Part shown: positions 53,171 to 62,080 of the stretch, one piece after another | Layout of the letters: each line of letters starts with the position of its first letter | Numbering within the stretch: position 1 is the stretch's first letter | Source of the DNA: a bacterium | GTDB lineage: Bacteria; Planctomycetota; UBA1135; UBA2386 | Direction of reading: 5' to 3' | Assembly (NCBI GenBank): GCA_030432695.1 | Contig: JAUILN010000010.1 | Location: forward strand, 240,910-304,909 | DNA: 64,000 nt | Translations under genes and position numbers: made by a program | The notes under the pieces: model-generated | Database searches by the model: none | What the model was told of the DNA's origin: nothing | The model's input: the letters and a program-made list of their open reading frames with translations, nothing else

Positions 53171-54528
53171 TGAACACCATGCGCACCGCCCTGCTCGCGG
53201 TCACCCTGGCACTGCCGAGCCCTACCGCCACGCTGCGCGCCCAGGCCGAGGCCACACCCGCCCGGCCCCACGTGCTGCTGATCCTCGGCGACGACCAGGC
53301 CTGGTCCGACTACGGCTTCATGGGTCACGACTTCATCGCGACCCCCAACCTCGATGCGCTCGCCGCGCGCAGCCTGCGGTTCGACCACGGCTACGTGGCG
53401 TCGCCGCTGTGTCGTCCCTCGCTGGCCTCGATCGCCACCGGGCTCCATCCGCACCAGCACGGCGTGGTCGCCAACGACGTCGATCCGAAGCGCCGGGCCG
53501 AGAGCGACCGCGAGGCGGTGGCGCTGTTCCGTCGTCACCCGAACCTCCCGGGCCTGCTGTCCAGGTCCGGCTACCTCACCCACCAGTCGGGCAAGTGGTG
53601 GGAGGGCGCGGCGACCGACAGCGGCTTCACCCACGGCATGACCCACGGTGACCCGCAGCGCGGCGGCCGCCACGGCGATGAGGGCCTGGCGATCGGCCGC
53701 AAGGGCCTGGCACCGGTCACCGACTTCGTCGACGAGGCACTGGCGGCGAAGCAGCCGTTCTTCCTGTGGTACGCGCCGTTCCTCCCGCACACGCCGCACG
53801 ATCCACCGGCCGAGCTGCTGGAGAAGTACCGCAAGGAGGACCGCCCCGACAACGTGGCCCGCTACGCCGCGATGTGCGAGTGGTTCGATCAGACCTGCGG
53901 CGAACTGCTCGGCCACCTCGAAGCCCGCGACGTGCTCGACGACACCCTGGTGGTGTTCCTCGCCGACAACGGCTGGCGACCGGTCGACCGCGCTGCCGAC
54001 AACCCGGAGGGCTGGTGGCCCGACTTCGCGCCACGCTCGAAGGGCTCACCCTTCGAGAACGGCATCCGCACGCCGATCCTGTTGGCATGGCCCGACCGCA
54101 TCGCGCCCGAACGGTCGCCGGCCCTGGCCTCGAGCATCGACCTGATGCCGACGATCCTGCGGGCCTGCGGCGTCGCGGTTCCCGACGGACTGCCCGGCAT
54201 CGACCTGCTGGACGCCGCGGCGCGCGACGCACGCGAGCAGGTCTTCGGCAGCGCCTGGTCGATCCACAACATGGTGCCCGGCGATCCCCTGGCGACACTG
54301 CAGTACCGCTGGTGCATCACCGACGAGTGGAAGCTGCTGCTCCGCAGCGACGGTGTCGACACCACCCGCTACCGCACCGTGCACGCCTGGGACACGGTGC
54401 CGGCGCGACTCTGGCGGATCCGCGAGGACCCGGGAGAGACCCGGGACATCCTCGCGGAACACCCTGAGGTGGCGACTCGTCTCCGCGCGCAGCTCGACGC
54501 CTGGCTGCCGGTCGAGCAGGGTCGCTAG
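53170..54528 (+). CDS. Sulfatase-family protein with altered active-site signature
   Basis: A 452-residue exported member of the alkaline-phosphatase/sulfatase superfamily. A signal peptide (TALLAVTLALPSPTATLRA) precedes HVLLILGDDQAWSDYG (metal ligands D41, D42). The signature that is matured to formylglycine reads C81-R-P-S-L85-A-S-I-A-T-G: Cys, Pro and Ser are kept but the Arg of C-x-P-x-R is Leu. Other metal and substrate residues are visible (SGKWWEG, FLADNGW, GSPFENGIRTPILLAWP). Planctomycetes carry many sulfatases for sulfated polysaccharides; whether this variant is matured and active is open. Coupled to the NUDIX gene by a 1-base overlap. Confidence 0.87.
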   Translation: MNTMRTALLAVTLALPSPTATLRAQAEATPARPHVLLILGDDQAWSDYGFMGHDFIATPNLDALAARSLRFDHGYVASPLCRPSLASIATGLHPHQHGVVANDVDPKRRAESDREAVALFRRHPNLPGLLSRSGYLTHQSGKWWEGAATDSGFTHGMTHGDPQRGGRHGDEGLAIGRKGLAPVTDFVDEALAAKQPFFLWYAPFLPHTPHDPPAELLEKYRKEDRPDNVARYAAMCEWFDQTCGELLGHLEARDVLDDTLVVFLADNGWRPVDRAADNPEGWWPDFAPRSKGSPFENGIRTPILLAWPDRIAPERSPALASSIDLMPTILRACGVAVPDGLPGIDLLDAAARDAREQVFGSAWSIHNMVPGDPLATLQYRWCITDEWKLLLRSDGVDTTRYRTVHAWDTVPARLWRIREDPGETRDILAEHPEVATRLRAQLDAWLPVEQGR

Positions 54529-54659
54529 TCCTCGAGCAGGCGCTCTCCTGACGCCAGAGAACCTGCAATCACTCGAAACACCCTCCAGCGGCCTTCGTAC
54601 GCCGGTTTGGACAAGTCGACCACGACGCCTGGGAGGGCATTTCGAGTGGAGATCAACTT

Positions 54660-54709
54660 TCGACGATCACCAGAAACCGCGGGATTCAGATCATCGCCCG
54701 CGGTTCCTG
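54660..54709. repeat. Diverged 50-base repeat, copy 1
   Basis: Starts tcgacgatcacc and ends cgcggttcctg; matches 62081-62130 at roughly 80-85% by eye allowing small gaps. In minus-strand translation both copies read P-R-F-L-V-I-V-E/D; here the frame is interrupted by a stop after M-I. It may be a remnant of the same element or gene start as copy 2. Confidence 0.5.
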
Positions 54710-55189
54710 ATCCGACCTGCTTCTGATTCCTGATCCCCGCTCTGCGGTGTGGATCTGGCTCCGCGCGCGCCCCGCCGCTCGTCGATCGCGACTCCGGGCT
54801 CGCGTCGTTCGAGCCTGGCACCGTGTCCGAATTCCTGCCTCACAAGCAAAGGGGGCCAGAGGCATTGTCCTCCCTGCTGCCGTCGCCCTCCGTTTCCGTG
54901 GGCGTGACTCGACCTGCCTCGGCTCGAGCGAGGCTGATGCCGCTCCGGCGAAGCCGGCCTCAACTGGGACCGCCCGAGCCGGAAACAACTGGTCGATGGA
55001 TGACTGGCACCAACTACGTTCACCAGGTGCCGTAGGCTCGGCTGATGGGTGAGCAGCGCGTAGGAAACCCAAGGGGAACTCTGGAGCCCAGCCTCCGCAC
55101 GGGGCTGCAGCAACACTGTCTGCGGCCAGGTCAGCAGGCGCCGGCGGGTCTCGCACGCGCCCGCCCGTGCATGCTCGGGCGGGTCCCCG

Positions 55190-55285
55190 CTGAGGACAGA
55201 CCAACACGTCCACCCCGAAGCTCCTCCACATCCACTCCGCCCACGTCCAGCGGGCGGGGGTTCGTCGCGCCGGCGGCGAAGTGAC
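55190..55285 (-). pseudogene. IS91-like transposase fragment
   Basis: Directly after the stop of the regulatory-repeat protein, the minus strand reads WTWAEWMWRSFGVDVLVCPQ, which corresponds to the C-terminal W-A-E-L-L-R-R-x-F-x-V-D-V-L-x-C-P of IS91/ISCR-type transposases; the zinc-binding C-x-x-C is broken and only short similarity (R-D-P-P-A) continues. Everything N-terminal is missing. Decayed and non-functional. Confidence 0.5.
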
Positions 55286-55287
55286 GG

Positions 55288-57276
55288 TCAACGCCCGCGC
55301 AGCACCAGCTCGACCTCGTGTTCACGTTCGGCGGACAGGTCGACGACCAGTTCGGTCGATGCGCTCTCGGTCCAGCCCCGGAGCGTGACCGAGCGCGCCG
55401 GCAGACCGTGGAGCCAGGCCCGGCCGTCGGCGTCCGCGTGCACGGGAGACTGGGCACCACCGCTGCCGGTGCGGATCGCGAGCGAGCGGCCGTCGACGTA
55501 GATGGCCAACGAAGCCTGGGGCACCGCAGCGCCGCTGGCGTCGACGACGCGGACCTGCAGTGAACGTTCGGGCAGCAGCTCGAGCGTGGCGCGGTGCAGT
55601 CCCGTGCCGTACTCGGCGGCCTCCAGTTCAACCGCCGCGTAGCCGGGCTGGCCGGCCTCGATCTCGTACTCCGCGGGCGTGGCGGGCGCCGCGATCGCGA
55701 GGAGAGCGAGTCCGTCGCGGTCGGTGCTGGCGTAGCGCACGCCTTCGGCGCCGGTCCCGTAGGCCATCCGCAGCACGCGGGAGATGCTGACGCTGGCGTC
55801 CTCGAGTGGCAGGCCGCTGAGACGGTCACGGACCATGACCTCCCAGGCCACCTGGGGTCCCTGCACCACGCCGGCGCGCAGCTGCAGGTCCTCGGTGCCG
55901 GCGGCAACCGTGGCGGCGGCTCCGCCGGTCGGGGCGTCGCGCTGCTGCCAGGTCACACGGAACGATCCGCTGGGGAGCTTGTCGAACGAAAACCGTCCGA
56001 CGTCGTCGGTGACCGCGAACTTGCTGCCCAGGAGTTGCAGCGAGGTTGCCGGCGGCACCGAGTTGGAGAGGAACTCGGGCTCGCCGTCGATTCGGATCCG
56101 GGCGCCGGGGATCGGTCGGTCGTCGGTGTCGAGCAGGACGCCGGCGATGCGGAGTTCCGGGGTGATGCGGAGCAGCAGCGGGCCGACATCGGTCGTGACC
56201 TCGGCGAGGTCCTGGTGGAGGAATCCGTAGCCGTCGGCACCGACCGTCAGGTGGACCTGCTCGGAGCCGCGCGCGAGGACCACCTCGAAGGCACCGTCGG
56301 CGTCGGTGGTGACACGCTGTTCGCCACCCGCGAGTGCATAGACCGTCGCGCCGTCGACGCCGGCGCCATCGGGTCCGACGACGTGGCCGAACACCCTGGG
56401 GCCGGTGGGGCGTTCGCGGGCGGCGATCCGGATCCGCACCGGAGCCATGCCGCGTTCCAGGGTCCCGACCTCGGTGGCACCACCGCGCCGGCCCTCCTGC
56501 GCGTGGAAGGTCCAAGGACCTGCTGCCGGCAGCGGATCGAGCGCGAAGGCGCCGCGTGCGTCGGTGGTGGTTCGCTGGGCGTGCTTCGGTCGGTAGGCGG
56601 TGCGGGGATGGGGACCCGCGCGTCGGCCGCGCCAGCTTCCGTCGCGTCGCACCTGCACGGTAGCCGCTGCGACGGGCGTGTCGTCTCCGTCCACCACGAC
56701 GCCGGTGATCCCGTCGACCACCGGGACCAGCGTGAGGTCGAGCCCCGCGATCCGGTCCCCGGGCTCGGGCCAGACCTGTAGCCAGTCGTCGGTGTGCAGA
56801 CCGTCGGCCTGCGCTTCGAGCAGCAGGTCACCCGAACGCTCGTCGCCGGGACGCTCGAAGCGGAAGGTCCCGTCCGCGTCGCTGCTGGTCTCGGCGAGGG
56901 CCTGGAGAGTCCGGGCGCCGTAGGACGCCGGGTAGCCGAGCACCACGCGGACTCCGGACCGCGGTTGCGTGCCGCCCGTGGGCGCGCGCTCGAAGACCCG
57001 GCCGGCCAGCACGTAGCCGGGGGCGGGTCCGCCGGCGTCGGGATCGGCGACGGGATCGGCGACGGGTCCGTGGTCGGTGCTGGTGGCGACATCCCGGCGC
57101 GGATCCGTAGAGGGCGGGGTCTCGCCGGTCCGTGGCTCCGTCCGCGTCGGGACCTCGCCGTTCTCCGTGGTCCCCGTGCGCGGATCCAGCGAACGATCGC
57201 TCCAGGAATCACAGACGATCCAGCCGAGCAGACCGAGGATCGCCAGCAGCAGAGTGACGAGCAGGACGCGTCCCAT
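55288..57276 (-). CDS. Membrane-anchored regulatory-like (Ig-fold) repeat protein
   Basis: A 662-residue protein: an N-terminal anchor helix (VLLVTLLLAILGLLGWIVC), a Thr/Asp/Pro-rich linker of ~65 residues, then about five carboxypeptidase-regulatory-like domains, visible as G-x-V-V-D-G-D-D-T-P-V-A-A-A-T-V-Q-V, FGHVVGPDGAGVDGATVYAL, AGVLLDTDDRPIPGARIRI and similar units, each ending in a D-A-x-G-x-F-x-x-x-x-L type strand. It ends in HEVELVLRGR. No catalytic motif. Similar in build to 24440-27331 and to the external part of the sigma fusion, so these may be parts of one adhesion or sensing theme. It is followed immediately by mobile-element debris. Confidence 0.8.
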   Translation of the reverse strand: MGRVLLVTLLLAILGLLGWIVCDSWSDRSLDPRTGTTENGEVPTRTEPRTGETPPSTDPRRDVATSTDHGPVADPVADPDAGGPAPGYVLAGRVFERAPTGGTQPRSGVRVVLGYPASYGARTLQALAETSSDADGTFRFERPGDERSGDLLLEAQADGLHTDDWLQVWPEPGDRIAGLDLTLVPVVDGITGVVVDGDDTPVAAATVQVRRDGSWRGRRAGPHPRTAYRPKHAQRTTTDARGAFALDPLPAAGPWTFHAQEGRRGGATEVGTLERGMAPVRIRIAARERPTGPRVFGHVVGPDGAGVDGATVYALAGGEQRVTTDADGAFEVVLARGSEQVHLTVGADGYGFLHQDLAEVTTDVGPLLLRITPELRIAGVLLDTDDRPIPGARIRIDGEPEFLSNSVPPATSLQLLGSKFAVTDDVGRFSFDKLPSGSFRVTWQQRDAPTGGAAATVAAGTEDLQLRAGVVQGPQVAWEVMVRDRLSGLPLEDASVSISRVLRMAYGTGAEGVRYASTDRDGLALLAIAAPATPAEYEIEAGQPGYAAVELEAAEYGTGLHRATLELLPERSLQVRVVDASGAAVPQASLAIYVDGRSLAIRTGSGGAQSPVHADADGRAWLHGLPARSVTLRGWTESASTELVVDLSAEREHEVELVLRGR

Positions 57277-57299
57277 GCGGCAAAGGTATGCCGTGGCGT

Positions 57300-58243
57300 C
57301 GGGCGGATTGACGCGAATTCGGTTCCGGCCGTCGTCGCCAGTGATCCGTCGTCTGCAGGTGCCGCTCGAAGAGAGCCAGCTGCTTGCCGAGCAGGTAACG
57401 GGCGTAGTGCGGCGGCCGGGTCCAGCCGTGGGTCGCGTGGAGAGCGAACGCGAAGTCGAAGTCCTTGCCGGCGCGCATCAAGGCCTCGGCGAGGTCGACC
57501 ACGGTCTTGAAGGGAACGCCCGGGTCCTGCATGCCGTGGATCAGCAACAGCGGGTCCTCGAGGTTCTCCGCGTACTGCGCGGCGCCGCGCGCGAAGGCCG
57601 CGGGCAGGGTGTCGGAGGTGCGGACGATGGCGACGTCGAACAGGCCGGGCTTCTACAACAATGCGTAGAAGCCGCCCCAGCGGTTGCGCACGGTGTCGGA
57701 GTACACCGGGCCGAACCGCACCGGATAGCGGCGGCCGGGCTCGAGGGAGGGCGGCTCGAGGATGCGGGCGTGCAGCGTGGCGTCGTCGTGGAGGCTCGGG
57801 AAGGTCGCGTCGCGGGCGGTCGCGAAGCTCTTGGGGATGTGCTGATCGTGGTGCGAGTCGGTGATGCGGCGGGGGCGCGCGCCGGTGATCGCCTCGACGA
57901 GGTAGAGCCCGGTCGGCTGGGTGTCGCTGCCGTTCAGAAAGGCGACGTGCCGACCGTCGGGAGACGAGTAGGGTCGTGCTTCCCCGGGGACTTCGGTGAC
58001 CTGCGCCGGAGCCGCTTCGCCCAGCGCGGTGCGGAACACGTGCCGCTCGTACGGGCTCGGTTCGTTCAACGGGTCGAAGACGTGCAGCCAGCGGTCCTCG
58101 GCGGTGTCGGAGTCGCGGTCGATCAGCAACAAGCCGTCCTTCGACCACGAGAAGTCGATGATCTCGTTGGCGGTCGGCCCGGGAGATCGAGGAAACCCAG
58201 CTCCGCGCTCGCGACGTCGAGAAGGCCGGCGCATGGGAAGCAT
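57300..58243 (-). pseudogene. Broken prolyl oligopeptidase / dipeptidyl peptidase IV gene
   Basis: The 5' part (58243-57653) encodes a piece of the S9 beta-propeller and its link to the hydrolase: EIIDFSWSKDGLLLIDRDS, HVFRTALGE, GRHVAFLNGSD, TLHARILEPPSLEPGRRYPVRF, GPVYSDTVRNRWGGFYALL. A TAG stop follows at 57653-57655. The same frame then resumes with KPGLFDVAIVRTSDT ... EDPLLLIHGMQDPGVPFKTVVDLAEALMRAGKDFDF and HGWTRPPHYARYLLGKQLALFERHL, the S9 C-terminus. The ~100 residues carrying the Ser nucleophile (G-x-S-Y-G-G) are absent between the two. The N-terminal end also shifts frame near 58200. So the gene is inactivated by truncation, internal deletion and a stop. Confidence 0.8.
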
Positions 58244-58275
58244 GAGCTACGTCCTGGAGCCCAGCGCCGGCGAGC
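58228..58275 (-). repeat. 48-base repeat, copy 2, at the pseudogene junction
   Basis: Matches 63552-63599 at 40 of 48 positions; a third copy at 55055-55102 matches at about 34 of 48. All three share gtagga-like and tggagcccagc cores in the same orientation and lie next to broken genes or IS91-like debris. Here the copy marks the point where the S9 peptidase remnant ends. Confidence 0.55.
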
Positions 58276-58429
58276 TGGCCCGCACCGCCCGCTCGCTGGT
58301 CTCGGCCCGCAAGGATCCGGGAGACGATCGGGAGCCCGGACACTCGCGACGTCACCTGCTGATTGAGGCGCACACGCCACGACGGTAGAACGTCGAGACG
58401 GCACGACCGGGCCAGCACCGTGAACGACC

Positions 58430-59437
58430 ATGCCGAACCACTCCGATCCAGAGACCGTCGCCCGGCTCCAACGGGTCCTCGAAACCGCGTCGCGCCAGCG
58501 CGGCCACGAGCCGAGCGCCGAGCTGGCCACCGCACTCGACGGACTTGCCCGGCACAGCCATGAAACCGGTCATCCGGTGCTCGTGGATCTGGCGAAGCTC
58601 GTCGTCGACATCGAGTCGCCGACCGGGGCCGGCCTGGTGGCGGTGGCCATCGGAGCCTCCGTCGAGCAGGGTGCGGACCCCGCGTCGACGATCGACGGCG
58701 TGCTGCGCGGCATGTTGAAGTGGACCGCCCTGGTCCCCGACGAGGAGAGCCAGTCCGGGTCCATCGGTATCGATCCCGACCTGGTGACCGGCCTCGACCG
58801 GTTCGGGCAGTCCTGTGTGGCCCATCTGCAGCGACTGGACGACCCACGCGCCTCGATTCACGACCTCGACCAGATCTGCGAGGAACTGCAGCGTGTCGAG
58901 TTCGCCGCGAACGGCCCGGTGTGGATCCTCTCCCTGCTGACCCAGACCAGCGGCGAGCTATTGGTCCTCCACGGTGTCCAGGCCTGCGGCTTCCGGGTGC
59001 GTTACCGGCACCTCGGCAACTGCTTCCACCTGTTCTCCCTCCTCCAGGTCGCGCTCGGCACCCGCATGCCGGGCGGATCGAAGCCAGATCCCGGGATCGC
59101 CGCCAAGGCGATCGGCAGGGACCTCCGGCCCGGCAGGGACCAGGCCTGGTGGCACTACGGCCAACCGACCGGGTCCACTCCGAGCCCCGCCAGCATGGTC
59201 TTCGGAGAGGCGTCGCCGGCGAGCATCGCAGCCGTCGACGGCGAACAGGTCCTCCTGCTCTGGCCCCCGATCCTGCAGGGACGCAACTGGGACGCCGGCT
59301 TCTTCCACCCGGTGATCGCTTCGCGACCACCGAGTGTCGAGGTGCTGGGTCGGCTCTCGGCCCAGGAAGTCGCTCGCTGGCGGGCGGAGCTGGGCCTTCC
59401 GCCGGCGAACAGGAGATCGCGCTGGCGGCTCTGGTAA
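58430..59437 (+). CDS. Hypothetical protein of unknown family
   Basis: A 335-residue, soluble, slightly acidic protein with no signal peptide or membrane helix. The first ~170 residues look helical (VARLQRVLETASRQRGHE, LVDLAKLVVDI, HDLDQICEELQRVEF); the second half looks alpha/beta with VLHGVQACGFRVRYRHLGNCFHLFSLLQVALG and EQVLLLWPPILQGRNWDAGFFHPVIAS. No enzymatic motif recognised. It stands in the accessory tract between a pseudogene and the tandem-domain effector-like protein, converging on the latter's coupled membrane gene. Codon use and frame quality support a real gene. Confidence 0.6.
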   Translation: MPNHSDPETVARLQRVLETASRQRGHEPSAELATALDGLARHSHETGHPVLVDLAKLVVDIESPTGAGLVAVAIGASVEQGADPASTIDGVLRGMLKWTALVPDEESQSGSIGIDPDLVTGLDRFGQSCVAHLQRLDDPRASIHDLDQICEELQRVEFAANGPVWILSLLTQTSGELLVLHGVQACGFRVRYRHLGNCFHLFSLLQVALGTRMPGGSKPDPGIAAKAIGRDLRPGRDQAWWHYGQPTGSTPSPASMVFGEASPASIAAVDGEQVLLLWPPILQGRNWDAGFFHPVIASRPPSVEVLGRLSAQEVARWRAELGLPPANRRSRWRLW

Positions 59438-59527
59438 GGCCACGGGCGGGCCACCCTGGACGCAACCGACCCGCGCCGCCAACCTCTTCCGGACGCGCGT
59501 CGAGCCGGCCTACCTGGTGGGCTGGAG

Positions 59528-60013
59528 CTACGTCCAGCAGAAGGCTTCGATGCCGGCCTTCACCGGGAAGTCGTCGATCGGCCCCGCTTGTCCAGCGCGG
59601 CCCAGCCGCTTGCGGGCCAGCTCCCAGTCGGTCTTCGCGCGCCGTGGCGTGATGTCCAGCGCCTCGGCTTCGGGCTGGCCGCGGAAGCGCTGGTCCGTGC
59701 GTTCGGCGGCTGCGGCGAGCGCGTCGCGCAGCGTCACGTCGATGCCCAGCGCATTGCCGCCGTCGAGAGGTCGAGCTGCTGCGAGTCCGTCGTCGACCAG
59801 GAAGGTCGGCATCGCGTGGGAGTCGGCGGCAGCCTGCAGGGCCTTCGCCCGATCCGCCTTCAGGGCTTCGCTCTGCGGGCGCAGGGTCTGCAGTTGACCT
59901 CGGATCTGCTGTTCCCGGTCGCTCACCTGCCACGCGAAGATCGACGACACCACGACGCCGGCCGCCAGCAGCAGCAGCAGCAGCAGGGCCGTCGCGCTCA
60001 GGACCGCGATCAC
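59528..60013 (-). CDS. Small membrane protein, possible remnant of a kinase C-terminus
   Basis: A 161-residue protein with a GTG start that overlaps the stop of the upstream gene by 4 bases (GTGA), so it is translationally coupled to it. Residues ~4-30 are one membrane helix (VLSATALLLLLLLAAGVVVSSIFAWQV), followed by a charged helix. Residues ~70-130 (FLVDDGLAAARPL, IDVTLRDALAAAAERTDQRF) recall the segment after the membrane helix in planctomycete Ser/Thr kinases with TPR tails (F-L-x-D-x-L-x-A-x-x-P ... V-T-L-R-D-A-L-D-x-A). The match breaks off after RKRLGRA, with no TPRs. Either a short functional partner of its neighbour or a truncated remnant. Confidence 0.5.
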   Translation of the reverse strand: MIAVLSATALLLLLLLAAGVVVSSIFAWQVSDREQQIRGQLQTLRPQSEALKADRAKALQAAADSHAMPTFLVDDGLAAARPLDGGNALGIDVTLRDALAAAAERTDQRFRGQPEAEALDITPRRAKTDWELARKRLGRAGQAGPIDDFPVKAGIEAFCWT

Positions 60014-61986
60014 GGACCACCGCCGGTAAGCGCGTCGACCTGATTCCTCACCCAGGAGCCTAGCCCATCGAGGTCACCGAGGTCGTACCGATGGATGAGC
60101 ACCTCATCCAACGCCGGAAACCTCGACTCTGCGACTCCGGGCTGCCCGATGACCCGCACGGGCTTGCCCAGCGCGTGGGCCACGCCGCACTCCAGGGCGG
60201 CATTGGCATTGAACCCGGTGAGGTCGACCAGCACGAAAGACGCCGTGCACAGACACCGCCACAGCGAAGCGAGGAGGGAAGGGTCGTTCGTGTCGTCGTG
60301 GCGCAGGTAGGTCATGGGTCCACCGGCCAGGGCCTTGCGCAATGCCACGCTCACCTGATCGGGCCACCCACCGTGGAAGGCCGTGACGTGAAAGAGGAAG
60401 GGTGGCGCATCGGGATCCGGCCAGGCCCGGGGCCAGGCGGGGAGGCAAACCTGGGCCCGAGCATCCGGGTTGGACGCGAGCACCGCACCGAGGATGTCCC
60501 GCGCGATGGTCGGGTCTTCGATATGGCTCTCGAACTCCGACAGCAGATGGGTCTGGTGGGGAAACCGTCGGCGTGTGGCCTCGAGCAGCGGGACCAGACT
60601 GACCGGCTCCGGAGCGCGCTGAGGCAGATAGAACGCGGCATCGAGCGCGGCGAGGAATGCCCCCTCGTCCAGAGCGTCGTCCGCCGTTCGCACCGGCTGG
60701 ACATCGATGTTGAAGGGCACATCGAAGTCCGGAGCGGCCAACACGACCACCGGCCTACCCAGCACCAATGCAATCCCCAACGCATAGGCCCCGGCGGCCA
60801 GACTCGGCGGGTCGCCGACGAGGTGAACGACGACGACGGTGGATCGGCGGATCGCGTCGTAGTGCGACTGGGCAACGTTCTGCCCAGGTTCCGGACCGAG
60901 CACTTCGAGACCATGGTCCCGACACGCTTGCTCGAGGGCGCCACGCAACGGCCCTTCGGTCAAGTAGACCCCGTTGGCATCCGGCGCCCGCCGGGTCGCG
61001 GTCCAGATCGGCGAAGCCCATGACAGGTGATGACGGTACAGCAGCTGCCGCGCATCCAGGGCGAGGGCGCGGAGCCGGCTCGCCTCCAGGTCACGCACCT
61101 CCTCGGGGGATGCTCCATCCAGGTCTTCGGTGACCCGATCGATGATGCGCTGGGCGAGATCGCCGGCGCGGTCCCGGCTGGCGGTGTCGATGTTGAGGGC
61201 GAGTGCCTGGTCGACCAGCGTCTGCCAGAGCGCGATCAGGTGCTGAACGATCGGCGCCTGCCCGCCCGTGCGCCTGGAATCCGCCGTCCGGACGATCTCC
61301 ATCAGCTCCTGGAAGCCCCGCTGGATCTCCTCCACGCCACGCATCATCTCACCGACCTCGGCAGGGTTCCCCAAGTCGATGATGCGCTGCAGGCGCGCCT
61401 GGATGCCGAGGAGACTCGCGCGGTCCAGCGAGTACGTCGACAAACCGGCGACGAGGTCACGGATCGACCCGACTGCCTCCTTGCGACGCCGACTGTAGTC
61501 TCGCAGCTGATCGAGCAATGACCGGCTCTTGCTCAACCACGCCTCGGTCTGCGGAGCGTGGCTCGGCAGGCACCGCTCGAGCACCGGGAGCGCCCTCTGG
61601 TAGCGAGCAACCGCTTCCTCCACCACCTCGACGCTGGTCGGCGACTTGATGAGCACGTTCGCCAGGTTGCTGTCGAACTTCGCCCGCAGGACCTCGTCAT
61701 CCGCGAGGTCCACATACCGCTGAGCCTGCCGGTAGGACTCGATCGCATCCGCGATCTGCAGATGGCCTCCCTGCGCCAGATCGAACTGGGCGCTACCCAG
61801 CCACATCATCGTCGTAGCTGTCTCCTTGGCGCTCGAGCCCTCCCGGAGCTGCTCGTCGAGTACAGCCTGAAGCTCGAGCACAACCTCGGACACCTGCTGC
61901 GCGAAGCGCGGATCCTGAAGCCTCAGGGAATCCAATGCTCGATCATGAGCATCCGCCGCCCGCTCTCGTCGACTCGACCACGACAT
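60010..61986 (-). CDS. TPR-like protein with two tandem deoxyribosyltransferase/TIR-like domains
   Basis: A 658-residue protein from ATG 61986, with a good ribosome site (ggaggg) about five bases upstream. Residues ~10-320 are helical, TPR-like in parts (TTMMWLGSAQFDLAQGG, IESYRQAQRYVDLA). Residues ~325-455 form a Rossmann-like domain: GALEQACRDHGLEVLGP, then YDAIRRSTVVVVHLVGDPPSLAAGAYALGIALVLGRPVVVLA. Residues ~528-654 form a second: FHVTAFHGGWPDQV, SFVLVDLTGFNANAALECGVAHALGKPVRVIG, where E599 matches the catalytic Glu position of nucleoside 2-deoxyribosyltransferase-like and some TIR-like NADases; the first domain lacks it (Ala/Tyr). Proteins with this layout are often immune or signalling effectors. 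Exact activity is not known. Confidence 0.65.
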   Translation of the reverse strand: MSWSSRRERAADAHDRALDSLRLQDPRFAQQVSEVVLELQAVLDEQLREGSSAKETATTMMWLGSAQFDLAQGGHLQIADAIESYRQAQRYVDLADDEVLRAKFDSNLANVLIKSPTSVEVVEEAVARYQRALPVLERCLPSHAPQTEAWLSKSRSLLDQLRDYSRRRKEAVGSIRDLVAGLSTYSLDRASLLGIQARLQRIIDLGNPAEVGEMMRGVEEIQRGFQELMEIVRTADSRRTGGQAPIVQHLIALWQTLVDQALALNIDTASRDRAGDLAQRIIDRVTEDLDGASPEEVRDLEASRLRALALDARQLLYRHHLSWASPIWTATRRAPDANGVYLTEGPLRGALEQACRDHGLEVLGPEPGQNVAQSHYDAIRRSTVVVVHLVGDPPSLAAGAYALGIALVLGRPVVVLAAPDFDVPFNIDVQPVRTADDALDEGAFLAALDAAFYLPQRAPEPVSLVPLLEATRRRFPHQTHLLSEFESHIEDPTIARDILGAVLASNPDARAQVCLPAWPRAWPDPDAPPFLFHVTAFHGGWPDQVSVALRKALAGGPMTYLRHDDTNDPSLLASLWRCLCTASFVLVDLTGFNANAALECGVAHALGKPVRVIGQPGVAESRFPALDEVLIHRYDLGDLDGLGSWVRNQVDALTGGGP

Positions 61987-62080
61987 GGATCCCTCCGGGT
62001 ATGAACGTCGTCGTTCCCGCCCGGACGGTATCGATCGAGCGACGAACGCGCCAGGCCAGGTGCCGTCGTGGTCGCGTGTG

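Larger units (their letters stand above)
54529..55287. other. Gene-poor tract with decayed mobile-element pieces
   Basis: No intact gene was found in 759 bases. The stretch holds a 9-bp inverted repeat (AACCGCGGG 54675-54683 / CCCGCGGTT 54697-54705), which may terminate sulfatase transcription; a 50-base repeat (54660-54709) that recurs at 62081-62130; the weakest copy of a 48-base repeat (55055-55102); and an IS91-like fragment at its right end. Confidence 0.5.

Noticed and set aside
59528..60013. Intact Ser/Thr protein kinase gene
   Set aside because: Only the membrane helix and a short following segment resemble such kinases; no kinase domain is present.
56247..60020. Very long minus-strand open frame (1257 codons)
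   Set aside because: It runs antisense or out of frame through the regulatory-repeat gene, the peptidase remnant and the hypothetical gene; its Arg/Pro/Ala-rich translation is typical of a GC-rich shadow.
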